Assembly (NCBI GenBank): GCA_902541315.1
Contig: CACBQF010000007.1
Span: forward strand, 1 to 44,884
DNA: 44,884 bases
Reading direction: 5' to 3'
DNA from: an uncultured Pelagibacteraceae bacterium
Lineage (GTDB): Bacteria; Pseudomonadota; Alphaproteobacteria; Pelagibacterales; Pelagibacteraceae
Both the position numbers and the translations under genes were made by a program. Below, one piece after another: positions 17,722-25,794 of the stretch. How positions within the stretch are numbered: the first letter of the stretch is position 1; each line of letters begins with the position of its first letter. A model generated the notes under the pieces. The model made no database searches. It was not told where the DNA came from and saw only the letters and a program-made list of their open reading frames with translations.

Positions 17722-18199
17722 AATTATTTATTTGAGCGTTGGTTCCAGTCTTGGTAACAGAAAAAAAAATATCGAAAAAACTAAATTCGAATTATACTCC
17801 AAAGGTATAAATATAATTAGATCCTCAAATTACTACGAAACTTTATCTTGGCCAAATCCAAAAAATCCAAAATTTTACAATATTATCTTAAAAGTTTCAT
17901 CAAATTTGAAAATATTAGAACTATTAAAAATTTGTAAACAGATAGAAACATCTTTAGGAAGAAAAAAGGCACCTAAAAACTCACCACGTATATGTGATAT
18001 TGATATTATTGACTATAATCAAAAAATTACTTCAAATGGCATAAATGTTCCTCATCCTAGAATGCACCTTAGAAACTTTGTATTAATACCATTATTTGAG
18101 ATAGAAAAAAATTGGAGATACCCTAATTCTAAACGATATATAAAAGATCTTATTTTTTCTTTATCCAATAGTGACATTAGATCTATTAAACTTGTCTAA
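17702..18199 (+). CDS. folK: 6-hydroxymethyl-dihydropterin pyrophosphokinase
   Basis: Transfers pyrophosphate from ATP to hydroxymethyl-dihydropterin in folate synthesis. Family signatures are [16 protein letters not shown] at the start, FYNIILKV, and the Mg/ATP motif [11 protein letters not shown] followed by [17 protein letters not shown] place the start at ATG 17702, giving 165 residues, because the family begins a few residues before YLSVGSSLG. The frame stays open further upstream inside smpB, but that part has no homology. The overlap with smpB is 20 bases. Confidence 0.93.
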   Translation: MSEKQAKIIYLSVGSSLGNRKKNIEKTKFELYSKGINIIRSSNYYETLSWPNPKNPKFYNIILKVSSNLKILELLKICKQIETSLGRKKAPKNSPRICDIDIIDYNQKITSNGINVPHPRMHLRNFVLIPLFEIEKNWRYPNSKRYIKDLIFSLSNSDIRSIKLV

Positions 18200-18204
18200 A
18201 TTAA

Positions 18205-18213
18205 TGATATAAC
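18205..18213 (+). promoter_or_regulatory. predicted extended -10 promoter of spoT, leaderless geometry
   Basis: TGA-TATAAC lies in the 19-base gap between folK and spoT and ends 5 bases before the spoT ATG at 18219. The spacing is identical to the elements before dapA and argC. No clear -35 and no Shine-Dalgarno sequence are visible. Confidence 0.4.
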
Positions 18214-18218
18214 TAAGT

Positions 18219-19964
18219 ATGTTAAATTCTCAAGAACTTATAAATAAAGTCAAAAATTATAATAAATTTTTGAATCCTGAGAAACTAAATAAAGCTTACG
18301 ATTTTGCAGTTAAGGCGCACGAGAACCAAAAAAGAGCATCAGGAGATCCATATTCGGTTCATCCAATTGAAGTAGCAAATATTTTAACAGATTTAAAGTT
18401 AGACAGTGCAACAATAACAACTGGTTTATTACATGATACTATCGAGGATACATATGCAACCTATGAGACGATCAAAGGAGAATTTGGAATTGAAGTGGCT
18501 GATTTAGTTGATGGAGTAACAAAAATTTCTGTATTTGAAAATACCGCATCACCGAACTCAAAAGCGGAAAACTTTAGAAAGTTAATTTTAGCTACGTCAA
18601 AAGATATAAGAGTTTTATTAGTTAAAATTGCAGATCGGCTACATAATATGAGGACCATCAAAGCAATTAAAAAAAAAGATAAAAGACAAAGAATAGCTCA
18701 GGAAACAATGGAGATATATGCACCTCTGGCTGATAGAATGGGTATGCATAGAATTAGAGATGAATTAGAAGATTTATCTTTTGAAATTTTAAATAATGAT
18801 GCAAGGTCATTAATTCAAAAACGATTAGACGAAATAAAATTAGATAAAAAAGATATTTTTGAAACGTTATCAAATGAAATAAATACATTATTATCTCAGA
18901 ACAATATTCAGTTAAAAATTTTTGGTAGAGAAAAAACTCCTTTTTCAATTTGGAGAAAAGTTCAAAAGAAAAGAGTCTCATTAGAGCAAATTACAGATAT
19001 AATTGGATTTAGAATTATTTTAGATAATATAGATGATTGCTATAAAACTTTAGGGATAATTCATAAAGAATGGAATTGTATTCCAGGAAAATTCAAAGAT
19101 TATATATCATCACCGAAAATTAATGGATATAAGTCAATACACACTGCAGTAATTGGCTCCTATAAAAAACCAATAGAAATACAAATAAGAACTAAAAAGA
19201 TGCATGATTTTGCTGAGAGAGGAATAGCATCACACTGGCAATATAAATCTTCTGAAAAATTTAATTCTTTAACTTGGAAAGAGTATGATTGGTTAAAAGA
19301 TTTAGTCGAAATTATTGAAAAAAATGAAAATCCAGAACATTCCTACGAATATACTAAAATGCAAATGTTCCAAGAAAATGTATTTTGTTTTACGCCCAAA
19401 GGATCTGTAATTAAGTTGCCAAAAAACGCAACTCCAATTGATTTTGCATATGCAGTACACACAAAAATAGGTGATACGGCCGTTGGTTGTGAGATTAATG
19501 GCAACAAAGGAGAATTACAAAGTATTTTAAGAAACGGAGATACGATAAGAATCATAACATCAAAAAATAATTCTCCATCATTACATTGGATACCAATTAC
19601 TAAAACAGGTAAGGCTAGATCTGCTATTAGAAAGTATTGGCATGATAAAGGAGAAAAAAAACAGGAAAGAGTAAAAAAATATAATACAACTCTATGGATT
19701 TCTTTACCTGATAAACCAGGTCAATTAGGTAATGTAAGTTCACTTATAGGACAACATAAATTAAATATATCAAATCTCGAGATGGTTGGAAAAAACCCTA
19801 ATTATATTAATTTTAAGTTTCAACTTATAATAAGAGATCTTAAAAACTTTACTAATTTTATTGCAGAGCTTAAACAAAAGGGTATAAAATTTAAGATAAT
19901 CAGACACGAAGATAAAAGAAATGCTTTCACACAAAAAATCCTTAAATATTTTAAGAAAAACTGA
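18219..19964 (+). CDS. spoT: bifunctional (p)ppGpp synthetase/hydrolase, compact form
   Basis: Makes and breaks the stringent-response alarmone. The hydrolase HD domain (~20-170) keeps H48 and HDTIED at 72-77. The synthetase domain (~230-345) keeps the GREK segment at 236-239 (RxK type, as in bifunctional enzymes), GYKSIHT and the catalytic Glu320 in EIQIRT. A TGS domain spans ~387-448 and an ACT domain ~491-563. Only ~43 residues separate TGS and ACT, so most of the helical and zinc-finger/RIS region of ordinary Rel/SpoT (about 700 residues) is missing. The 3' end overlaps pyrE by 44 bases. rpoZ, often upstream in alphaproteobacteria, is absent here. Confidence 0.94.
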   Translation: MLNSQELINKVKNYNKFLNPEKLNKAYDFAVKAHENQKRASGDPYSVHPIEVANILTDLKLDSATITTGLLHDTIEDTYATYETIKGEFGIEVADLVDGVTKISVFENTASPNSKAENFRKLILATSKDIRVLLVKIADRLHNMRTIKAIKKKDKRQRIAQETMEIYAPLADRMGMHRIRDELEDLSFEILNNDARSLIQKRLDEIKLDKKDIFETLSNEINTLLSQNNIQLKIFGREKTPFSIWRKVQKKRVSLEQITDIIGFRIILDNIDDCYKTLGIIHKEWNCIPGKFKDYISSPKINGYKSIHTAVIGSYKKPIEIQIRTKKMHDFAERGIASHWQYKSSEKFNSLTWKEYDWLKDLVEIIEKNENPEHSYEYTKMQMFQENVFCFTPKGSVIKLPKNATPIDFAYAVHTKIGDTAVGCEINGNKGELQSILRNGDTIRIITSKNNSPSLHWIPITKTGKARSAIRKYWHDKGEKKQERVKKYNTTLWISLPDKPGQLGNVSSLIGQHKLNISNLEMVGKNPNYINFKFQLIIRDLKNFTNFIAELKQKGIKFKIIRHEDKRNAFTQKILKYFKKN

Positions 19965-20508
19965 TGCGCTTTTAGATGGACATTTTGTATTATCATCTGG
20001 TCTCCACTCTTCAAAATACATTCAATGTGCAAAACTTCTAAGTTATCCTTATTTAGCTGAAAAAATATGCAAATCTCTTGCCAATAAGATAAAAAAAAAT
20101 TTCAGTAAATTTGATCTTATTTTATCTCCAGCAATAGGAGGTATAGTAATTGGCTATGAAATAGGTAGAATTTTAAAAAAAGAAACTATTTTTTGTGAAA
20201 GAGTAAAGGGTAAATTCACACTTAGAAGAGGATTTAAGATAAGAAAAGGATCAAAGGTTTTAATAATTGAAGATGTTATTACTACAGGAAAGTCTAGTAT
20301 CGAATGTGTCAAATTAATAAAAAAAGCTAAAGCAAAATTTATAGGATTTGCTTCTATAATTGACAGGTCAAATAAAAAAAATCTCAAAATAAAAAGTAAA
20401 ATTATTTCTCAGCTAAAAATAGATGTGCCAGTTTTTAATAAAAAACAAATACCAAATAGTTTAAAACTTATTCCTATAACTACTCCAGGGAGTAGATTTA
20501 CAAAATGA
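19921..20508 (+). CDS. pyrE: orotate phosphoribosyltransferase
   Basis: Joins orotate to PRPP to form orotidine monophosphate in pyrimidine synthesis. The PRPP-binding motif VLIIEDVITTGKS and the segments GHFVLSSGLHSSKYIQCA and ILSPAIGGIVIGYEIGR identify it. At 195 residues it has usual length. The ATG at 19921 lies 44 bases inside the spoT end. The N terminus up to FVLSSGLHS matches the family, so this long overlap appears real. Confidence 0.95.
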   Translation: MLSHKKSLNILRKTDALLDGHFVLSSGLHSSKYIQCAKLLSYPYLAEKICKSLANKIKKNFSKFDLILSPAIGGIVIGYEIGRILKKETIFCERVKGKFTLRRGFKIRKGSKVLIIEDVITTGKSSIECVKLIKKAKAKFIGFASIIDRSNKKNLKIKSKIISQLKIDVPVFNKKQIPNSLKLIPITTPGSRFTK

Positions 20509-21221
20509 AACGTTTAGGGGTAAATATTGATCATGTAGCAACTTTAAGAAATGCTAGAGGTGAAAATCATCCAGATCCAGTTTACGCTGCTAAATTTGTT
20601 AAAAAAGTTGGAGCAGATTCAATTACAATTCACTTAAGAGAAGATAGAAGACATATTAATGATGCTGATGCTAAAAGAATATGTTCTATAAAAGGGTTAC
20701 TAGTAAATTTAGAAATTTCAACAAATTCAAATATTGTCAAAAACGCAATTAAAATAAAACCTAGTTTTGTTTGTATTGTGCCCGAAAAAAGAAAAGAAAT
20801 AACTACTGAAGGTGGTTTAAATTTAATAAAAAACAGGACCAAAATACAAGATATAATAAAAAAATTTAAAAGATTAAATATAAGAACAAGTCTTTTTGTT
20901 AATCCTTCTCTGAAAGATATTAGAATATCAAAAGCAATTAACGTTGATTGTATAGAAATTCATACAGGTAAATTATCCAATTTAGTTAAAACAGGAAAAA
21001 ATTTTCAAAAAGAATTAAAGAGAATCAAAGAATGTTCTTATCTTGCAAATGATTTGGGAATAGAAGTCCATGCAGGACATGGTCTTGACTATAAAACCAC
21101 AAAAATCCTAACTAGAATAAAAACGATTAAAGAGTTTAATATTGGACATTTCATAATAGGAGAGTCAGTTTTTTTGGGTTTAAACGATGTAGTTAAAAAA
21201 TTTAAGACTATAATTAAGTAA
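20505..21221 (+). CDS. pdxJ: pyridoxine 5'-phosphate synthase
   Basis: Last ring-closing step of the DXP-dependent vitamin B6 pathway, condensing 1-deoxyxylulose 5-phosphate with 3-amino-2-oxopropyl phosphate. TIM barrel of 238 residues with RLGVNIDHVATLRNARG at the N terminus, ITIHLREDRRHI, CIVPEKRKEITTEGG, and EVHAGHGLDY with the GHFIIGESVF ending. It overlaps the pyrE stop by 4 bases (ATGA). Confidence 0.97.
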   Translation: MKRLGVNIDHVATLRNARGENHPDPVYAAKFVKKVGADSITIHLREDRRHINDADAKRICSIKGLLVNLEISTNSNIVKNAIKIKPSFVCIVPEKRKEITTEGGLNLIKNRTKIQDIIKKFKRLNIRTSLFVNPSLKDIRISKAINVDCIEIHTGKLSNLVKTGKNFQKELKRIKECSYLANDLGIEVHAGHGLDYKTTKILTRIKTIKEFNIGHFIIGESVFLGLNDVVKKFKTIIK

Positions 21222-21222
21222 G

Positions 21223-21609
21223 ATGAAAATTTTAGGTGTAGGCGTAGATATAGTTAAAAACGATAGACTTAAAATTTTAACAGGTAAAAAAAATTTTATC
21301 TTTAGAACTTTTACCAAAAATGAAATAAACTTTTCTAAAAAAAAAAATACAAAAATATCTTTTTTTGCAAAAAGATTTGCAGCAAAAGAGTCTTTTTCTA
21401 AATCCTTAGGAACCGGTATTCGAGATAATCTTAATTTTAAAGACATTGAGATACTAAATGATAAATTAGGTAAACCTTATTTTCGAAAAACAAAAAAAAT
21501 TAACAATCTTATTTATAAAAAATTTAAAGTTAAAAAGTACAATTTGTATCTTTCAATTTCCGATGAAAAAGATTATTCAATAGCATTTACAATTATTCAA
21601 AAACAATAA
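21223..21609 (+). CDS. acpS: holo-[acyl-carrier-protein] synthase
   Basis: Transfers 4'-phosphopantetheine from CoA to acyl carrier protein. Key motifs are GVGVDIVKNDR (Mg-binding Asp) and FAAKESFSKSLGTGI (catalytic Glu), with LYLSISDEKDYSIAFTII at the end. At 128 residues it has normal size. One base separates it from pdxJ and its stop overlaps lepB by one base. Confidence 0.95.
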   Translation: MKILGVGVDIVKNDRLKILTGKKNFIFRTFTKNEINFSKKKNTKISFFAKRFAAKESFSKSLGTGIRDNLNFKDIEILNDKLGKPYFRKTKKINNLIYKKFKVKKYNLYLSISDEKDYSIAFTIIQKQ

Positions 21610-22343
21610 TGTTTAATAAAAATTTTTTGATTGAAAACGCTAAAACATTGGTCTACGCTCTTATAATAGCTGTTTTTATAAGGTCCATATTAATCCAACC
21701 ATTTTATATTCCATCTTCATCCATGGAACCCAATCTCTTAGTTGGAGATAGATTATTTGTTAGTAAATACTCTTATGGTTATAGTAAGCATTCATTTCCA
21801 TTCAGCCCATCTATCTTTAAAGGTAGAATTTTTTTTAATGAGCCCAAAAGAGGTGATGTAGTTGTTTTTAAAACTCCAGCAGATAACAGAACTGATTATA
21901 TAAAAAGATTAATTGGTCTTCCAGGAGATAAAATCCAATTTATAAATTCTGAATTATACATAAATAATAATGTAATTTTTAAAGATAAAATATCAATTAA
22001 TGATAAAATTTTTTGTGGAAATAAAAGAGTAGATGTTTTTTCTTTCAAAGAGAATTTGCCTAACAGTTTAAGTTATAAAACAGTTTATTTCAAAAACGGA
22101 TCGTTTCAAAATTCAGATATTTTTGTTGTACCCAAAGATAATTACTTTTTTTTAGGAGACAATAGAGACTGTTCCAAAGATAGCAGATATTTATCAAGCG
22201 TAGGTTATGTTCATAAAGATAATCTAGTAGGTAAGGCACAGTTTATTTTCTTTTCATCAGACAGATCTTTTGGAAGTATTTTTTATTTTTGGAAATGGAA
22301 TCAGTCTATTAGATTTGATAGATTTTTTAAAAAGATTAGATAA
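21609..22343 (+). CDS. lepB: signal peptidase I
   Basis: Membrane serine protease that removes Sec signal peptides. One N-terminal membrane segment (TLVYALIIAVFIRSILIQ) is followed by the catalytic Ser in IPSSSMEPNLLVGD. The catalytic Lys lies in NRTDYIKRLIGLPGD, and the box FFLGDNRDCSKDSR is complete. At 244 residues it has the alphaproteobacterial size. It sits in the usual acpS-lepB-rnc order with one-base overlaps on both sides. Confidence 0.96.
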   Translation: MFNKNFLIENAKTLVYALIIAVFIRSILIQPFYIPSSSMEPNLLVGDRLFVSKYSYGYSKHSFPFSPSIFKGRIFFNEPKRGDVVVFKTPADNRTDYIKRLIGLPGDKIQFINSELYINNNVIFKDKISINDKIFCGNKRVDVFSFKENLPNSLSYKTVYFKNGSFQNSDIFVVPKDNYFFLGDNRDCSKDSRYLSSVGYVHKDNLVGKAQFIFFSSDRSFGSIFYFWKWNQSIRFDRFFKKIR

Positions 22344-23005
22344 TGAAAATACTTTATAACAGCCTTGAAAAAAAATTAGGTATAGATTTTAAAGATAAGA
22401 ATCTTTTAGTAAAATCACTGACACATAAAAGTTTTGATAATCAGCATAACAATGAAAAAATTGAATTTTTAGGAGACAGAGTTTTGGGTTTGGTGATTGC
22501 TAAAAAACTTTTAGAAATTTATCCAAATGAGAAAGAGGGTGTGTTAGATAAAAAATTTGCATCACTTGTTAACAGAAGAACTTGTTTACAAATTGCGAAT
22601 GAAATTGAATTAGAAAAATATATATTAATTTTTAGACCCAGAAATAAAAAAACAATTATTGAAGATAAAGTTGTCGCTGATAGTTGTGAAGCTTTGATAG
22701 GTGCAATTTATTTAGATAGAGGTTTTACAGCCGTAGAGAAAACTATTCTTAATTTATGGAAAAAACATTTAGAAAGAAGTGTGATAACAGAAATCGACGC
22801 AAAAACTAAATTACAAGAATTGTCTTTGAAAAAATTTAAAAAATTGCCAATTTATAGGTTAATATCTAATACAGGTCCTAGACACAAACCTTTATTTAAA
22901 GTTGGAGTAAAATTATTTAATACAAAACTATTTATATCTGAAGGTAGATCAAAAAAAGACGCTGAACAAAATGCAGCAATACTTTGTTTAAAGAATATTA
23001 TTTAA
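22343..23005 (+). CDS. rnc: ribonuclease III
   Basis: Endonuclease for double-stranded RNA, used in rRNA and mRNA processing. The catalytic signature NEKIEFLGDRVLGLVIA is near residue 37, with the second acidic site VVADSCEALIGAIYLD. A C-terminal double-stranded RNA-binding domain begins at DAKTKLQELSLKKF (~residue 153). At 220 residues it has normal length. The next gene is recO; the era GTPase gene usually found here is missing. Confidence 0.96.
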   Translation: MKILYNSLEKKLGIDFKDKNLLVKSLTHKSFDNQHNNEKIEFLGDRVLGLVIAKKLLEIYPNEKEGVLDKKFASLVNRRTCLQIANEIELEKYILIFRPRNKKTIIEDKVVADSCEALIGAIYLDRGFTAVEKTILNLWKKHLERSVITEIDAKTKLQELSLKKFKKLPIYRLISNTGPRHKPLFKVGVKLFNTKLFISEGRSKKDAEQNAAILCLKNII

Positions 23006-23007
23006 TT

Positions 23008-23688
23008 ATGACTTGGGATGATGAAGGTTTTTTAATTTCAAAAAATAAATATAGTGAAAATTCATTAATTGTTGAAATTTTTACAAAAAATCACGGTAAA
23101 ACTTCTGGTATTATTTTTGGAGGAACTTCAAGAAAAATTAAGAATTATCTTCAGTTGGGAAACCAATTACATGTAAATTATTCTACTAAAACAGAAAATA
23201 AGATTGGTAATTTTAAAATTGAGCTACTTAAGGCCTATGCTCCTATTTTTTTTAATAATTATAGGAAATTATTATGTATTTTTTCTGCTTTTCAATTAAT
23301 CAAAATTTTAACTGCCGAGTCTCAAAAAAATATTAAGATTTATGGTCTAATTGAAAATTTTTATATTTTGTTAAAAAAAGAAAATTGGATAAAAAATTAT
23401 ATTTTTTGGGAGTTAGAATTATTTAAAATCATTGGCTATGACCTTGAGTTAAAAAATTTGGTAAAAAAAGAACTTATTAATAATGAAGTTAAGTATTTAG
23501 TAAAATCTACAAAAGAAAAAAAAATTGTTCCAAATTTCTTGATAGATAATAATCAAGATTTTTTAAATGAGGAAATTTTGATTGATGGATTAAGACTAGT
23601 TGGTGATTATTTAGAAAAAAGTATATTAAGACCTAATAATATCAATTATCCATTAAGCAGATTGAGATTTTTAAATACATTTAAATAA
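23008..23688 (+). CDS. recO: DNA repair protein RecO
   Basis: RecF-pathway mediator that helps load RecA on SSB-coated gaps. The N-terminal OB-fold with WDDEGFLISKNKYSENSLIVEIFTKNHGKTSG matches alphaproteobacterial RecO. I choose ATG 23008 (226 residues), which puts the conserved W-D-E-G start at residue 3. A TTG at 22984 inside rnc would add eight unrelated residues. The C terminus has LRLVGDYLEKSILRP. The gene ends directly against hemB, with no base between the two stops. Confidence 0.9.
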   Translation: MTWDDEGFLISKNKYSENSLIVEIFTKNHGKTSGIIFGGTSRKIKNYLQLGNQLHVNYSTKTENKIGNFKIELLKAYAPIFFNNYRKLLCIFSAFQLIKILTAESQKNIKIYGLIENFYILLKKENWIKNYIFWELELFKIIGYDLELKNLVKKELINNEVKYLVKSTKEKKIVPNFLIDNNQDFLNEEILIDGLRLVGDYLEKSILRPNNINYPLSRLRFLNTFK

Positions 23689-24678
23689 TTAATCTAATAT
23701 TTTATCAATTCTATCTGCATAATAACTAACAATTGCGTTAGCACCCGATCGTTTAAATGAAATAAGACTTTCCAGAATTACATCATTATTTACAAAACCT
23801 TTATTAACAGCATTCGATAATAAAGTGTACTCACCTGATACTTGATATGCAAATACTGGTATTTTAAATTTTTCTTTTACAGATTTTATAATATCTAAAT
23901 ATGGCATGCCTGGTTTAACCATTACCATATCAGCACCTTCTTTAATATCCAAGGCAACCTCTCTTAAAGCTTCATTGCTATTTCTGAAGTCCATCTGATA
24001 ATTTTTTTTATTCCCTTTTAAAATATTTTTAGAGCCAACCGCATCTCTAAAAGGACCATAGAAACTTGAGGCATATTTAACTGCATAAGATAAAATTTGT
24101 GTCATTTTATAACCATTTTTATCTAATGATTTTCTAATTTTACCTATTCTTCCATCCATCATATCAGATGGTGCTATGACATCACATCCCATTTCAGCTT
24201 GTAACAATGATTGTTTTATTAAAATTTCTACTGTTTCATCATTCAAAACATATTTATTATTCACTAATCCATCCTGTCCATGTGAAGTATATGGATCCAG
24301 TGCAACATCACACATAATTCCAATCTCATTTTGATATTTTTTTTTGATTAATTGTAAGGCTTTACAAACTAAATTTTCTTCATTTAAAGCTTCAGTTCCA
24401 AATCTATCTTTATGTTTTTTGTTAGTATAAGGAAATAGAGCAATCATTGGCAGTTTTAATTTAAGTGCTTTATCAACCACTGAGCTTAATTTATCTAATG
24501 AATAACGATATACTCCTGGCATAGAATTAATACTTTGCTTTTTATTTTTTCCATCTATAAGAAACACTGGCAGTATAAAATCATTAGGCGTTAAGTTATT
24601 TTCAGCTATTAGTCTTCTAGACCAATCATTTTTACGACTTCTTCTAAGTCTCAAATTAGGAAAATTACCAGTAATCAT
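23689..24678 (-). CDS. hemB: porphobilinogen synthase (delta-aminolevulinate dehydratase), Mg-type
   Basis: Condenses two 5-aminolevulinate molecules to porphobilinogen in haem synthesis. The Schiff-base lysines are K201 (KYASSFYGPFRDA) and K255 (MVMVKPGMPYLD). The metal-site motif is CDVALDPYTSHGQDG, with Ala126, Asp128 and Asp136 where zinc enzymes have three cysteines. This marks the zinc-independent, Mg/K-type enzyme. At 329 residues it has normal length. It is a single-gene unit on the minus strand, with TATAAT ending 7 bases before its ATG. Confidence 0.97.
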   Translation of the reverse strand: MITGNFPNLRLRRSRKNDWSRRLIAENNLTPNDFILPVFLIDGKNKKQSINSMPGVYRYSLDKLSSVVDKALKLKLPMIALFPYTNKKHKDRFGTEALNEENLVCKALQLIKKKYQNEIGIMCDVALDPYTSHGQDGLVNNKYVLNDETVEILIKQSLLQAEMGCDVIAPSDMMDGRIGKIRKSLDKNGYKMTQILSYAVKYASSFYGPFRDAVGSKNILKGNKKNYQMDFRNSNEALREVALDIKEGADMVMVKPGMPYLDIIKSVKEKFKIPVFAYQVSGEYTLLSNAVNKGFVNNDVILESLISFKRSGANAIVSYYADRIDKILD

Positions 24679-24685
24679 ACTTTAA

Positions 24686-24691
24686 ATTATA
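24686..24691 (-). promoter_or_regulatory. predicted -10 box of hemB, leaderless geometry
   Basis: A perfect TATAAT on the minus strand with 7 bases between it and the hemB ATG at 24678. It lies in an alternating TA run, which raises the chance of a coincidental match. No good -35 at 17 bases and no Shine-Dalgarno sequence are seen. Confidence 0.35.
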
Positions 24692-24770
24692 TATATATTG
24701 TGCGACAAATGTTATATACAAATATATCTTAAAAGAGATAATAAACAATATCAGGAGACAATTAGCTACA

Positions 24771-25361
24771 ATGAATTTAAATTTTAATGACTTTCAAAAG
24801 CAAGATTTGAAGTTTGACATTAAAAAACTCAAAGAGGCCTACAAACAAGTATTATCAATAAAAGGTTTTACAGGTGTTACTGGAGTATCAAATTTTGGAG
24901 CGATTTCATTAACTCAAATTCCAGGAGATCCAGACTCTATAAAGGGTAACAAGGCTAGAGGTGTGTTTTGGACAAAACCAGACTCTAGTGGAAAGGAAGT
25001 CAGAAGAGATGAAATGATAAATGAAGATGCTTATTCAGAATTTATAAATGATTATAAAAATACTTATTTTAAAGAAGTCTTTGATGTTCTTTCATCTAAA
25101 TATAAGTTAGGAAGAGTAAGAGTTTTATTAAAAGAACCAAGATCAACATTAAGTTGGCATAGAGATCCAGAACCAAGACTGCATATTCCAATTATAACAA
25201 ATCCAGGATCGATAATGGTTATAGATAATGTTGCAAAACATATGCCAGCCGATGGCTCTGTTTGGATAACTAATAACACGAAGTATCATAACGCCTTTAA
25301 CGGTGGAGAAGAAGACAGGGTCCATTTAGTTGCTTGCGTATTAGATTACAAATTTAATTAA
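24771..25361 (+). CDS. aspartyl/asparaginyl beta-hydroxylase-like Fe(II)/2-oxoglutarate oxygenase
   Basis: Probable double-stranded beta-helix oxygenase of 196 residues. The likely iron ligands are H130 and D132 in the SWHRDPEP segment and H173 in KYHNAFNGGEEDR, with R183 as a candidate 2-oxoglutarate anchor (DRVHLVACVLDYKF). RLHIPIITNPGSIMVID between them fits the AspH-like family. The substrate is unknown; a free amino acid, a peptide or a protein side chain are all possible. The start has a strong AGGAG at 24753-24757, with a long 13-base spacing. It faces away from hemB and is followed at once by rpiB. Confidence 0.7.
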   Translation: MNLNFNDFQKQDLKFDIKKLKEAYKQVLSIKGFTGVTGVSNFGAISLTQIPGDPDSIKGNKARGVFWTKPDSSGKEVRRDEMINEDAYSEFINDYKNTYFKEVFDVLSSKYKLGRVRVLLKEPRSTLSWHRDPEPRLHIPIITNPGSIMVIDNVAKHMPADGSVWITNNTKYHNAFNGGEEDRVHLVACVLDYKFN

Positions 25362-25362
25362 A

Positions 25363-25788
25363 TTGAAAAAAGTATTTATTTCATCAGATCATGCTGGATA
25401 TCAACTAAAGGAGCAGATTAAAAAAAAATTTTCTAGAAAATTTATATTTGACGATTTAGGAACTCACAATTCAAAGAACTCAGTAAATTATCCAGATTAT
25501 GCACACAATCTTTGTAAGAAAGTTAGTAAAAATGATGAAAATATGGGTATATTAGTCTGTGGATCGGGTATGGGAATGTCAATGGCGGCTAATAAACACA
25601 AGAAAATAAGAGCAGCTTTAGGTTATTCAATAAGAAACACTAGATTATCCAGATTACACAATAATGCGAATATTATTACATTAGGTTCTAGATTGACAAA
25701 AAAAGATACAGCATTTAAATGTATATCTGTGTTCTTTAATACAAATTTTGAAGGTGGAAGACACAAAAAAAGAGTTAAAAAAATATAG
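25363..25788 (+). CDS. rpiB: ribose 5-phosphate isomerase B
   Basis: Interconverts ribose 5-phosphate and ribulose 5-phosphate. The LacAB/RpiB motifs are VFISSDHAGYQLKEQIK, the catalytic-Cys segment GILVCGSGMGMSMAANK, and RLSRLHNNANIITLGSR. At 141 residues it has usual length. It starts with TTG one base after the previous stop; no ATG fits the N terminus. rpiB before glyA is a common alphaproteobacterial pair. Confidence 0.95.
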   Translation: MKKVFISSDHAGYQLKEQIKKKFSRKFIFDDLGTHNSKNSVNYPDYAHNLCKKVSKNDENMGILVCGSGMGMSMAANKHKKIRAALGYSIRNTRLSRLHNNANIITLGSRLTKKDTAFKCISVFFNTNFEGGRHKKRVKKI

Positions 25789-25794
25789 ATTATT

